From contig JBBHKE010000768.1 of assembly GCA_037447655.1 (NCBI GenBank), positions 124,001 through 188,000 of the forward strand: a stretch of 64,000 nt of DNA, given 5' to 3'. The position numbers and the translations under genes are program-made. The stretch is from Zygnema cylindricum. Taxonomy: Eukaryota > Streptophyta > Zygnematophyceae > Zygnematales > Zygnemataceae. Below the pieces are notes generated by a model, which was given only the letters and a program-made list of their open reading frames with translations, was not told where the DNA came from and did not search any database. Of the stretch, positions 21,571 through 32,090 are shown piece after piece (positions within the stretch are counted from its first letter, which is position 1; every line of letters begins with the position of its first letter).

Positions 21571-22703
21571 TACTCGGTCACCTTTCAGTTGGCTACTTTG
21601 TCTTCTTCCCTCGGAAAATCTGAAGCGAGAATTGTTGGTCCCCAACGCATTCTTGGAGGAGGAGGAGGAGGAGGAGGAGGAGGAGGTGGTCCGGTAGTAG
21701 TTCCAATAGTAGGTGGATCATGCATCCCCAAAACGTGTGGTAGTTTAGATGTAGAGGAAGAAACCGTTGTTTGGTTGAAAGAAATTTGCTCAAGGATGAC
21801 ATATTCCTGCAATTTTTTTGCCTTTTCCGCCTCATTCATGCTAAAAACATCAACAGGTTGACTTTCTTCTTTGATCTGAATATTCCTAGCAATCTGAATT
21901 GTATTTTTCTGAGGATTATAAACTTTATATCCTACGGACTCATCATCATAGCCCAAAAATATCCCAGGTAAAGATTTCAGACTTAATTTCCAATTTGGAA
22001 GGTTATCCAACATAAAACACTTATTTCCAAATACTCTAAAGTGACTAACATTCGGCTTTCTTCCTCTCCACATTTCATAAGATGTTTTATCCTTCATAGA
22101 TCTAGTTTCTATTTTATTTCTAATGTAAGAAGCACATTGAAAAGCTTCCCCCCAAAATTTCGGATCTACACCTTGATCCATCATCATAGACATAGCACAT
22201 TTAGTCAAGATCGTGTTGAGTCTTTCAGCCACACCATTCTATTCTAGAGTGTAAGGAACAGTAAACTCATGAAAAATTCCATTATCTTTCAAGCATTCAG
22301 CAAAGGCATTTGATACATACTCTCCAAGGTTGTCACATTGCAGAGCAAGGATCGATTTTCCGTGAAGTTTCTCCGTCCAGATCCGGAAATGCTTGAAATG
22401 TTTGTAGACCTCGCTCTTCTCCTTCATAAAGTACACTCGGCTGAAACGTGAGTGGTCATCAGTGAAGGTAACAAGGTATTTTCTTCCACCAAGGGAAGGA
22501 ACTTTGGCCGGTCCCCATACATCCGAGTGGATAAGGCCGAGAAGATACTTTGCTCGATAATCTAAAGTCTGTGGTAGGGGAAGCTTATGAAGCTTTCCTA
22601 GAGCACAACCATCACAAACATGGGATTCCTTTTCACCAAGCTTGACACCTGCTAGCATATTACTCTTCACAATCTTTTCAAGCCGATCATGCTTATTTTG
22701 CAA
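21571..22703 (-). pseudogene. T element integrase (inverted)
   Basis: On - it reads HDRLEKIVKSNML, CDGCALGKLHKLPLP (zinc-binding Cys pair), HSDVWGP (first Asp), DDHSRFSRVYFM, CDNLGEYVS (second Asp), then a stop after VPYTLE, then NGVAERLNTILTK with the catalytic Glu and RGRKPNVSHFRVFGNKCF. The zinc-binding His residues at the N-terminal end are cut off by the inversion breakpoint near 22685-22700. A proline run of 12 lies in the linker, encoded by the GGA repeat. Only one copy of this domain is present: it forms the loop between the two RT arms. Confidence 0.8.
21655..21687. repeat. (GGA)n trinucleotide repeat
   Basis: About 11 GGA units on +, coding for a proline run in the integrase-RT linker on -. 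A shorter version of this linker would be expected in other T copies. Confidence 0.9.
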
Positions 22704-24276
22704 TCACGAGGAGCCTCTTACCATTCAAGAAGCTTTCTCCGTTCCGGAAAAAGATCTGTGGATTCCTGCGGCGAATGACGAAATAAAGTTAATTATGGAG
22801 GCTCAAACTTCGGATCTTGTGGAACTTCCACCATATCGAAAAGCGATTGGTTGTAAGTGGGTATTCAAGTTAAAACTGAATCCCGATAAACCCATTGAGA
22901 GATATAAGGCTAGGCTTGTTGCTAAGGGGTATAGCCAGAAAGAGGGCATTGATTATGAAGATACGTTCTCACCTGTAGTTCGTTTTCCTACTCTTAGGAT
23001 TCTCTTATCTTTAGCATCAATAGAGCATATGGAATTGCATCAAATGGATGTGAAAACAACTACCTTGTATGGGGATTTGGAGGAAGTTTTATATATGAAG
23101 CAACCAGAGGGATATGTAGAAAAAGGGAAAGAAAATCTGGTAGCAGGCTCAATGATAGTGGAACCTAAAACTGGATGAATTTTTGACAAATCTTGGCTTT
23201 ACTAGAATCAGTTCAGATCATTCAGTTTATGTTATGGAAGGGGAAGATGGAGTGATATATATTGTTGTTTATGTTGATGATTTGCTGTTGCTAAGCAAAT
23301 CCATTAATGAAATTAACAAAATAAAAACATCTCTAAATTCCCGGTTCGAAACGAAAGATTTAGGGGAGGCTAATTATATTTTGGGAATTCAGGTAGAAAG
23401 GGATAGAAAACAAAGACAAATTTATTTGACACAAAAAGAAGCCATTGGAAACATGCTTGAATGGTTCGGCATGTTAGATGCAAAGTGAAGTGCTACTCCC
23501 ATGGAGTACAGACTGAAAATAGAAGGGAAAGAATCACATGGTGGGGTTGTGATTGATGACTCTTTGGAGTTAGGGGAGGCAAAATTTATGTCCTCCATTC
23601 CTTACAGGCAGATCGTCAAAAGCCTCGTCTACTTCATGAATTGTACCCGTGCGGATATTGCAGCAACTGTTGGAGCCTTAAGCCGAAGTTTGCAAAATCC
23701 AAAGAAGTCAGACTGAGAGGCAGCAAAGAGAGTTCTTCGATATATTGCAGGAACTCGAAACCTCCGACTCTCTCTCGGTGGAGAGGAATTAAAAATTCAG
23801 ACATGGACCGATGCGAGCTATGGAGATATGTCAAGGTGATGCTTTACTAGTGGATAGATTCTCAAGATTGGAAGTGGGACATGCTGCTGCAGCAAACTTT
23901 AGAAGGTGACAGCTCAGTCTACTATGGAGAATGAGTACATGGCGGCTCGCGCATCCGTCAAAGAGTTACATTGGGAAAAGTTTCTCCTTCAAGAGCTTTT
24001 GTTTATGCATTTAGGACCTCAGATAGTGTGGTGTGATAATCATGCTGCCATTGCTATTGCATCTTACCCTAGCCATCACTTTAAGAGAAAACACATTGAT
24101 ATCAAGCTACACTTTGTGAGAGAGAAGGTTATAGGAAGAGTTTTGAAACTCAGTTATTTACAAGATGAGGAGATGGTTACTGACATGATGACTTAACCCT
24201 TGCGTGCACCTAAATTAAAGTTTTGCTAAGAGGCATGTGGTCTAAGTGGCTAGTAGAGTCTAAAGCTTTATGGGAA
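22685..24276 (+). pseudogene. T element direct RT and RNase H (arm 2 and tail)
   Basis: In the same direction as the LTRs: [70 protein letters not shown], the shared break after KENL, YVDDLLLLSKS near 23270, RADIAATVGALSRSL, a stop after NPKKSD, then RNase H with STMENEYMAARASVKELHW, CDNHAAIAIA and KHIDIKLHFVREKV. A stop replaces the codon after DMMT at 24196. The polypurine tract TTTATGGGAA precedes the LTR at 24277. Confidence 0.85.
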
Positions 24277-25114
24277 TGTTGTTTTGGAAAGCTTTAGTCC
24301 TCTCTATGCCTCGTGTGTGAGGGAGAGAGAGTTTCACGACTTAGCATATGTTTGGTTCTAAGTTCGTTTCATTGCACACCAGAATTGATGTTCCACTAGA
24401 TCAGTAGGGAGTACACCTTTGTATACACTCCCGAGACATAAGTCACTATTAGAAAGAAGACACTCCTGAGTATCCATTTTTTTTGCATAGATACACTTGA
24501 GGACAAAATGGCACATGGAGATTTGTCTACGGTGTCGAATGTGATATGTACGCGGCTGAGGGAGACCGCCGACAAATGCTGGTCCGTGTGAACCACATAC
24601 ACGACAAATGACGTGGCATATAGAATCCTACCCCTTTGTAAATATCTAGTTAAGTAGATTTTTGTCTTTGTGTGGTTAGTTGATTCGTAAAGGAATCTTT
24701 TTGTATAACGTACCTTGTTCGGTTCGAGCCTTAGGTATTTATTGTACGGCTGGTATGCCTCCGTACATTCAGCAGCATAGGCTTCAATGTATATTAGTAG
24801 GACTTAGATAACTTTGAAGGTATGAACATTTTGTAGTCAAAAACTGTACAGCCTGTTTTTGGAATTTTCATCTGTGGATATCTCACTGATATGAATGCAG
24901 AATTACTTGTAATTTTGTGTGTGTGCTCATCCTAATATTATCTACTTTGTGCTAGATTTGCGGAGCTATTGTGTCTTTGGTTCGGGCTTTATCAACTGTT
25001 GAAGTTGCTGTTTTTCAAACAGGTTTTTGTGAAAGTTCTTGCTTGGTTTGGTTCCGAGATTACTACACCGGCATCCTCATTGTCTTCGGTTCCGGCTGTT
25101 TTCTCAGAACAACA
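24277..25114 (+). repeat. T element 3' LTR
   Basis: TGTTGTTTTGGAAAGC...CAGAACAACA, then the TGTTT duplication. The + reading frames of 73-144 codons that span its end and element III (24969-25403) are chance frames. Confidence 0.85.
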
Positions 25115-25119
25115 TGTTT

Positions 25120-26260
25120 TTCCTATATCCTTTTGCTGCTCCTTCTCCCTCCCTCAATCTTGGAAGCTGGAATGGATGGAAGTCTTCGATTTCACATCCG
25201 CTCCCTTGTCCATTGAAGCCGGTTCTTGTCTCACGTCTTCTATCTCCTCGAAGTCCATAAGGGTATTTGAGATTTCTGGTGATTCTCTTGTATCTCAGAT
25301 CTCCCCTGAATATGCAATCACGGGTTCACTTATGTCCCTTTCGGGAACGACCGAGTTCTCCTCACTTTTGGACTCAAATCTGATTCTTATCTTCTTTGTA
25401 TAATTGAAGGGGTAAAATGACTTCCCTTCATCCATGACAACTAAGTGTTTGACTAGAATGATATCTTTCTTTGCTAAGTCATAGACTCTATATCCCTCAA
25501 CATCCTCATCATATCCCACAAAGTATCCAGGTTTTCCCTTAGCATCTAGTTTCCAGTTTTTTCTATCTGTGTCAAGAAAGTAAACTTGTCTACCGAATAC
25601 TTCAAGGTGTGAGATATCTGGTTTCCTTCCAACCCATCGCTCATAAGGTGTCACTCCCTTTACACTTGAGGTAAGGACTGTATTTTTAATGTAGTTGGCA
25701 CCGTTCATTGCTTCTGCCCAAATTCTTTTTCCTATTTTCTTCTCGTCCAACATACTGCATACACTCTCTCCTAGGGTTCGATTCATCCTCTTAGTTGCCC
25801 CATTTTGTTTTTCGGGTTATATGGTACAATTTTTTGGTGCTGCACTCACTCATCTCTCACATATTCCTCAAAATGGTTAAAGGTATATTCCCCCCCATTA
25901 TCACTCCTTATCCTCTTAATGGGGGTTTCATGTAACTTCTCACTCTATGCATTATATTCTTTGAAGTAAGTTGATACTTCTGAATTTGTTTTTAGAAAGT
26001 GGACTCAAGATTTCTAGACCAGTCATCAATTATTATCTTCATGAACCTCTTTCCTCCAACCGAAGGTACTTTTGCACGTCCCCAAATATCTGTGTGGACC
26101 AAATCTAAAACTTTCTCACCTGTATATGTGGCGGCTTTGGGAATGGGAAGTCTGTGAACCTTACCTTGAGCACAGCCACCATAATCATCCATCATTTCAT
26201 TATCACCAAACTGAATGCCTTCTACAACCCTAAGCTTTTTCATTTCCCTTAACCTATAAA
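25120..26260 (-). pseudogene. Element III integrase (broken)
   Basis: It continues element III on the far side of the T insertion. Zinc-binding part MIWHKWLGRVHFYRLREMKKL...DYGGCAQGKVHRLPIP. First catalytic Asp in HTDIWGRAKVP. The second, SDNGGEYT, falls near 25900. After a frame break, NRTLGESVCSMLDEKKIGKRIWAEAMNGANYIKN is open at 25295-25786 with VFGRQVYFLDTDRKNWK and PGYFVGYDEDVEGYRVYDL. The Glu-bearing QNGVAERL motif is decayed near 25800. Confidence 0.75.
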
Positions 26261-27800
26261 AATGCACACGTCCTAACCACTTATGCCAAATCATCATTTT
26301 AGGAACACCAACATAGTAAGCATTCTTCTTTTCATTACCCAAGTTAAGCCTAAACATTCTTTGGCTACCCTTATCAGCCGTGAAGTAAACTTCATCGCCA
26401 AACTTAGCTGTAAAGACTCCATTTCTAGTGAAGGTATCAAACTTTTTGTCATCTAACACAAACGTAGAAACAAGATTTTAACTCAGCTGAAGAATGTTGA
26501 GTACATCTGAGAATGTAAGTATAAAAGTCTTACCCTCCACTAAGACTTTTAGATCTAGTGATCCCATTAGATCTATAGTAACCACTCTCCCATCCCCATA
26601 CTCTATCTCTACAGTAGGGATCCTTCTTAGCTTAGTGAAGAGTTCCTTATCACAATACATATGCATGGATGCACTTGAGTCGATGATCCATCCTCCTTGT
26701 GGAGCTTCTCGAATTGCTCCAAGGGCACACTTTTGTCTCCGAGGGATCTCCTTCTCTTCCAGAATCTTGTCAAGAAAAATCTCCCCATCCTCCTCAGAAG
26801 ACTCATTCTCGATTTCTCATGTCACTTTTGTAAACACAAGTGCCATTTTCTACCCTCTAAAAGAACCCCCTCCACAGTTCTCTTGGATCCTCAGCTGCGA
26901 CAGCTTGACACAATCTGCGATGAAGTGTCCTGGCTTTTTGCAAAAATGAAAACGACCCTTTGGGGGCCTCGGTCCTCCAAAATGATCTCTTTCCCCTTTG
27001 TACAATTTCTTTGAGTCCTTCCCTCATTGGTCCCCTCCTATTGCTAGAGCTTGAATTCTCTTTCCTCCTCTCCTAATCTCCATTGTGTTTTCCTGCACAA
27101 GTATCATCTTGACCAATGTGTTCCATTTCCATGAACTAGCATGCATTTCCTATTCTCGATACACTATGTTCTCGAACTCATCTAGTAACTTCATGATAAG
27201 AGTGTTAAAATTCATTTTCATTATACTTGTTCACTCGACACTTTCCATCTGCGTATACAAACAAGAAAGATCATTATAATAATCTAACATATTTTCTCTT
27301 TTGTAAGTGTAACTCACTAGCTTTTGCTCAGCCAGCTGGAGCTCCTGAATATGTCAAACTATATAAATCTTCACCAAACTCACCCAAAAATCCTCGGTCT
27401 TGTAAATGTGAAGATGAGAAGTGGCCAAAGCTTGAGTGAGGTGCCTCAGAATGAGGTTTTTGGCAGCCATGTTTACATCATCCCACATTTGAGTATCGTT
27501 CTCCGCTCTCTTCACGATCGCCGCTCCCGGTACTGTGGCAATAGGAGTGAGGGGTGTCTCTTTCCCTTTTCCTTTTTCGGACACACTGCTATCCCCATCA
27601 TATGTCTCCTCCACTGAGGCAGCCGTTGCTGCAAGAAACCTTACTCCTCCAAATCCTGGTGGAGTTCTCGAAGGGGGACGTTTTACTTGTCCACTGACGA
27701 TTCCCCAGTATCGTTTTTCGCACAAAGCTTCCGTCATCATGGCTTCCCAATAGATGAACCCCGATCCATTGAAGGTGGGCACCCTAGAGGGTGGGCCCAT
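26261..27800 (-). pseudogene. Element III protease and gag (broken)
   Basis: Protease part near 26480-26680: SSASMHMYCDKELFTKLRRIPTVEIEYGDGRVVT, with DSSAS in place of the DSGAS active site. The zinc knuckle near 26900-26945 reads FHFCKKPGHFIADC, with the first Cys replaced by Phe. Gag starts at the ATG complementary to 27798-27800 (MGPPSRVPTFNGSGFIYWEAMM) and is open to about 27354 with PPGFGGVRF and NDTQMWDDVNMAAKNLILRHLTQA, then stops. This is one of the two fullest gag copies of the family. Confidence 0.75.
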
Positions 27801-27804
27801 AACT
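27789..27804 (-). promoter_or_regulatory. Half-tRNA primer-binding site of element III
   Basis: Minus strand AAGTTATGGGCCCACCC next to the LTR end ATTGCA. GTTATGGGCCCACC is an exact complement of the initiator tRNA-Met anticodon arm, and the ATG is the gag start. Confidence 0.7.
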
Positions 27805-28745
27805 TGCAATTCTGTGTCCTCTATTGGACTACAAAATGCAGGAAGCCTCTAAATAGTATTTAACTAACCCACTTCAAGTCACAACCACTGATGCCCAAGA
27901 AGGCAAACTGACAATTTGACTGCACTCCTATGCAGCTTAGACTCCTCTGAGTCCGTAGCTTAAAGAATAATTGAAAACGGCCAACGAGCCGATAAGTTAT
28001 GAGTTGGCAAAAATGCCAAGTTTATAAAAAAACTCTCAAAGGGAGAGAGGTACCTAGCTACCAAATTCTCCAAGTCCTAAATCCCTCTCACAACTCCTAT
28101 CTATTGAAGTACGAACCAATCAGATCAGTGTAGGGTATAGAAAAGACCTATGGCCGATGCACTTTTTGTACGGCCTATGTACGGCAACGCCATTGAGTGG
28201 ACGCGTGTCCACTTTTAACTTATCCTTATGTTCGCCGGAATTCCTGCGATCAAATATCATCCCTCAGCGTTGCGCCACGTCATGCCATGTCCATAAACGC
28301 TAAAGTGACCATTCTGCGATCTCGGCATTGATATAGGCCGTCGGATTAAACTTGACATTAAATGTCCGCCGTCAAGACAAATGTCCAATTCATTTGTTTT
28401 CGTGCGAGATAATGTTTGCACTATATAACATTAGTTCTATGTTCTTCTGTTCGTCATCGCGTTAATTGGAATCATGGTTTTAACAGTGATTATATAATTA
28501 TCAAACCTAATATAGCCTAACGGACTTCTACGACAAACTGGTTAGAGCTAATGGCTACGCGGCGCTTTGCCGGTCAGAGGTTCGAGTCCTGCTTAACTCA
28601 ACCTTTTGTTGAGAGTGACATAAGTCACTCTTAAGCCTTGCATGCTTAAGCTAGGAAAGCCATGGCTCAGCCACCCTCTCTATCCCTTAGTGACTACTAC
28701 AAGTATGATGGGTAGAGGGAGGAGGTGGAGGCAAACTGTCTACCT
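27805..28745 (-). mobile_element. Element III 5' LTR (truncated at its right end)
   Basis: On + it starts TGCAATTCTGTGTCC and matches 16919-17860, including the tRNA-like module at 28527-28597. The match ends near 28745 (CAAACTGTCTACC). The last roughly 80 bp expected before TTTCACCA are missing, and another LTR tail follows. Confidence 0.7.
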
Positions 28746-28856
28746 AAACCTTCTAAATAGCGAGGCAGCCACGGCCTGTCTTTTATTTTCTTTCTCTCTC
28801 TCTCATTAAAAGACTAAACTAAATTAGAGAAAAGATATAAATTACCTTTTTCAACA
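28746..28856 (-). mobile_element. Tail of an LTR, probably element II 5' LTR
   Basis: GCCACGGCCTGTC...TAGAGAAAAGATATAAATTACC...TTCAACA closely matches 12825-12931, the end of the element II 3' LTR. It is best read as the far end of the II 5' LTR that was split by element III, with the middle deleted along with the end of the III LTR. Confidence 0.55.
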
Positions 28857-29393
28857 CACTCAACGATATAGTGCCCTGGTTTCTTAGAAAAATCGTACAA
28901 ACCCTTAGGAGTCTTTTGTCGAAATTCCACGGTCTCATTTTTTTGCCCCTCCCCTCGATAATTTCTGACCAGTTTCTTGGAATCATTGTTCCTCCAATCA
29001 GTCTTTGTTGCCAAGGCTTGCTCACTCTTTCCTCCCTTTCGGATCTCAATCGTATTCTCACGAACGAGAATCATCCCTACCACTGAGTTCCATATCCACC
29101 TTGAGTCCAGCAAGTCCTGCACACGGTTGACTATGTTCTCGAACTCATCGGGTAACTTCATCAGTAAACAATTAACCTTTTCTTTTTCACTAAAATCTTT
29201 TCCCGCACTCTCTAGCTCCATGAAGAGTGTAGCAAGCTCATTGCAAAAATCCAACATCTTCCCCCCTTTGTATACATACTCCTTAACTTTTTGATCAGCC
29301 AACTGTTGTTGCTGAATCGTACCACTCCGGTACATCTCTATGAGAGCCTGCCAAAGATGGGATGCCCTCTGTACCTGCAAATGAGGAGATGCA
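28857..29393 (-). pseudogene. Copia gag fragment (element IV)
   Basis: Open - frame of about 180 codons: HLQVQRASHLWQALIEMYRSGTIQQQQLADQKV, YVYKGGKMLDFCNELATLFMELE, VNCLLMKLPDEFENIVNRVQ and a degenerate knuckle (YDFSKKPGHYIVEC, first Cys lost). It is the same gag family as I, III and V. It is cut on the right by the LTR at 29394 and on the left by the II LTR tail. The ORF start MKLDCCMMSEAHK belongs to the adjoining LTR, not to this gag. Confidence 0.75.
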
Positions 29394-30180
29394 TGTTGAA
29401 TTTTGTGGGCCTCACTCATCATGCAACAATCTAGCTTCACAAAGCAAAAACTCTCTCACAGGTCACTCAAGAATCTTCCGAAGCCACAAAGAATTCACTC
29501 ACAAAGTAAAAGCACACTTGCTCAAATTTTCCTCACAAGAAGAATCACTTTATTATCTCCAAGTTCTCTTTACAAGGCTTCACTTATCTTTGTATCTCAA
29601 CTCACACAGAGTTACAATGCTTTCTCACTATAGGGACTCTTACTATCTCTTCAGCTATGGTCACAACCAATTCTCCAATTGTATATATTTGTTTACTTCT
29701 CCTACTTCATATATACTCTTTTCTTCTCTACCCTTCTAGACATTCTAGACATTTCTAGCTCTAACTTATTGACAAGTGTCCTTCTCGTGGCTCTCCACGT
29801 CACAAGAACCTACTAGACATGTCCCCGAAACTCGTGGCTCTCCACGTCACAAGAACCTACTAGACATGTCTCCGAAACTCCAAGGAAACACTTAGGAACC
29901 ACCTCGGAAAAGTCCATACCGTTTCCTGTGGAACCTTCTAGAAGCTTCTGCTTTGCACGCCTGTAACTTTTGATCTACGTATCCAAATCTTGCTATCTAT
30001 AGCTCGTTCGAAATCTATTTCTCTGTAGATAAAGATCGTCTGGTCGCGTGCTCGATTTAACCATTTAACAAGAAAGTTATTCCACTTTGCACTTCTGCAC
30101 TGTGCTTCTCCATTGCGCCACTGCGCTCTCTCCCTTTAATGCACTATCTTCTGAACTAACTTAGGATTACTTTCTCAACA
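29394..30180 (-). repeat. Tandem copia LTR1
   Basis: TGTTGAATTTTGTGG...TACTTTCTCAACA, 787 bp, followed at 30181 by CCCCCTCTTA (polypurine tract on -). It contains a direct duplication of a 47-bp unit, 29784-29830 and 29831-29877. About five or six bases differ from LTR2. Confidence 0.9.
29784..29877. repeat. 47-bp tandem duplication in tandem-copia LTR
   Basis: Two direct copies of a 47-bp unit beginning CTCGTGGCTCTCCACGTCAC. The same pair is in LTR2 (near 34556-34649), and most of it is in LTR3 up to the break at 39420. Confidence 0.85.
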
Positions 30181-30203
30181 CCCCCTCTTAATCATTAGTT
30201 AGT

Positions 30204-32090
30204 TCAATGATGACTTACAAGTCCAAATAACTCATTACACAAATTTACTTTCTCTCTTGAGATTGCCTTTGTCAAACTATCCGCCGCTTGCATGCTCGTA
30301 TGCACATACTCAAATTTTATCTCTTTACTTTCAACATATTCTCTAACAAAATGAAATTGAATGTCAATATGCTTTGTGCGAGCATGATAAACGGGATTTT
30401 TCATGAGAGCAATACTTCCTTGATTATCCGAGTATATCACCGTTGTTCCTTGCTCGAATCCCGCCTCTTTAAAGAACGCCCTTAACCATATGGCTTCCTT
30501 CGTAGCGTGTGTTGCTGCCATATATTCGGCTTCCGTGCTCGATAGGGCAACCGTCCTTTGTCTTCGGGAGCTCCAACTTATTGCTGCGCCTCCGCATGTA
30601 AAAACATATCCGGTCGTGCTTCGCCGTGTGTCTTCGTCGCCTCCCCAATCTGAGTCGACATATCCGGTGAATTCTACGGATTCTCCTCTCTTGAATTTTA
30701 AACCGAAATTCACCGTTCCTTTGAGGTAACGCAAAATTCTTTTCACGGCTTGCCAATGTATAATTCCCGGATTCTCCATGAATTGGGAAACACTCCCAAC
30801 CGCCGCAGCCAAATCCGGTCTCGTTGCTACCATCAAATACATCAAGCTCCCGACCGCTTCTCGATACGGTACTTCCTTCATTTGCTCCCTTTCGTCCTCG
30901 TTCGTTGGACACATATTTTTCGTGAGCTTCAGCCCCGTGTCCATTGGTGTGCTCACCGGCTTGCAATTCTCCATATTAAATCGCTTGAGGACTTCTCTCG
31001 CGTACTTCTCTTGGTGCATGGTCACCTCGCCTTTCTCTTTATCAATATCCACTTTAATTCCCAACAAATAATTAGTTTCTCCTAAATCACTCATTTCAAA
31101 CTTACTTTTGAGAAACCTTTTAACTTTCAAAATTTCATCATCGAGATAACCAAAGATGTTCACATCATCCACATAGATAGACACAATTGTGAGAGATTTT
31201 CCTACTCCACGCTTATACACCGCTCTATCCGTCTCAAATCTCTCAAAGCCTTCCTTTTTCATTTCACCGTCGATACGGTGATTCCAACACCGTGGTCCTT
31301 GTTTAAGACCATAGAGAGGCTTCTTTAACTTGCACACAAGGTCCTCCTCTCCCTTCTTCACCATGCCTTCCGGTTGCTCCATATAAATTTCCTCGTCAAG
31401 CTCTCCATTGAGGAACGCCGTCTTCACGTCCATTTGATGCATCTTCATGCCCTCCAATGCGGCAATCGCGACCAAACTCCTTAAGCTTGAAAATTTCACA
31501 ACCGGTGCAAAAGTTTCATTGTAGTCAATCCCCTCCTTTTGGGAATATCCCTTCGCGACTAAACGGGCTTTGTAACGCTCCACGGTCCCGTCCGCCTTCC
31601 TCTTAATTTTGTAGACCCATTTGCAACCGACAATATTTTTCCCCTCCGGTCTTGGGACGAGTTCCCACGTGTCATTGTCATAGAGACTCCTCATTTCGTC
31701 GTCCATAGCCGCCCTCCATTTTTGTGCTTCGGCACACGTAATCGCCTCTTGAAAACTCTGCGGCTCCTCCTCTTCCGTAAGAAAACAATATGCAAATCCG
31801 GCAAATTCCTCATTCACACCACCAAGTCTCGTAGCGGTTAATCTCTTTGGTGTTGTTCTCACTCTTCCGGATCTCCTCGGTGCCTGCGGGCTTGTTTCCG
31901 GAGTTGAATTTGCCTCATCCGTCTCGGGTGGAGTGCTAGTCGAACTCGAAGGACTTGCTTCTTCTTCCACCTCCACCTCCTCTTCATGCTCCTTAATTTC
32001 CATATCCTCAAATGACTCCTCTTTAGCCTCTTGTTTTTCATGGACAATAACATCTCGGCTTGATACGACCTTTTGCTTTTTCGTATCCCA
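30204..32090 (-). CDS. Unit A reverse transcriptase-RNase H (copia pol 3' part)
   Basis: A 599-codon open frame (to 32003). RT spans residues about 85-330: GCKWVYKIKRK, AKGYSQKEGIDYNETFAPVVKF, HQMDVKTAFLNGELDEEIYMEQPEG, PLYGLKQGPRCWN, and the catalytic YVDD at 277-280. TRPDLAAAVG leads to RNase H (about 445-560) with VDSDWGG, SSTEAEYMA, YSDNQGSI and KHIDIQFHFVREYV, so the acidic residues are present. It ends 24 bp before the polypurine tract. This is the best-preserved enzyme in the window. It is separated from its integrase by a 1-base loss near 32090, so it is not made as one polyprotein. Confidence 0.85.
   Translation of the reverse strand, partial: WDTKKQKVVSSRDVIVHEKQEAKEESFEDMEIKEHEEEVEVEEEASPSSSTSTPPETDEANSTPETSPQAPRRSGRVRTTPKRLTATRLGGVNEEFAGFAYCFLTEEEEPQSFQEAITCAEAQKWRAAMDDEMRSLYDNDTWELVPRPEGKNIVGCKWVYKIKRKADGTVERYKARLVAKGYSQKEGIDYNETFAPVVKFSSLRSLVAIAALEGMKMHQMDVKTAFLNGELDEEIYMEQPEGMVKKGEEDLVCKLKKPLYGLKQGPRCWNHRIDGEMKKEGFERFETDRAVYKRGVGKSLTIVSIYVDDVNIFGYLDDEILKVKRFLKSKFEMSDLGETNYLLGIKVDIDKEKGEVTMHQEKYAREVLKRFNMENCKPVSTPMDTGLKLTKNMCPTNEDEREQMKEVPYREAVGSLMYLMVATRPDLAAAVGSVSQFMENPGIIHWQAVKRILRYLKGTVNFGLKFKRGESVEFTGYVDSDWGGDEDTRRSTTGYVFTCGGAAISWSSRRQRTVALSSTEAEYMAATHATKEAIWLRAFFKEAGFEQGTTVIYSDNQGSIALMKNPVYHARTKHIDIQFHFVREYVESKEIKFEYVHTSMQAADSLTKAISREKVNLCNELFGLVSHH

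Larger units (their letters stand above)
19544..25114 (+). mobile_element. T-family copia with inverted internal segment
   Basis: Two LTRs in direct orientation (19544-20382, 839 bp; 24277-25114, 838 bp) share the ends TGTTGTTTTGG and GAACAACA. The flanks are TGTTT at 19539-19543 and 25115-25119, a perfect 5-bp target duplication. The inside is not a normal gag-pol: only the primer site and about a dozen gag codons remain. A 20428-22684 block then lies inverted (integrase, RT and the start of RNase H on -), followed by a direct RT-RNase H block to the 3' LTR. RT is therefore present twice in opposite directions. It is inserted in element III. Confidence 0.9.

Noticed and set aside
21526-21861. 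Glycine-run protein on + at the GGA repeat
   Set aside because: Antisense of the T integrase linker; the glycine run is the complement of the proline codons.
24969-25403. 144-codon plus frame that looks like a secreted protein
   Set aside because: It crosses the end of the T LTR, the target duplication and antisense element III integrase-linker text. No homologous protein motif is seen.
28527-28597. Possible functional tRNA gene (perfect B-box GGTTCGAGTCC)
   Set aside because: No pairing acceptor stem or regular anticodon arm, and the module recurs inside LTRs. I list it as tRNA-like only.
28814-29440. Single 208-codon gag protein beginning MKLDCCMMSEAHK
   Set aside because: The first 16 codons come from the tandem-copia LTR1. 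The true gag piece ends at 29393.
29784-29877. Possible CRISPR or satellite array from direct repeats
   Set aside because: Only two 47-bp units with no spacers, inside an LTR of a plant retrotransposon.
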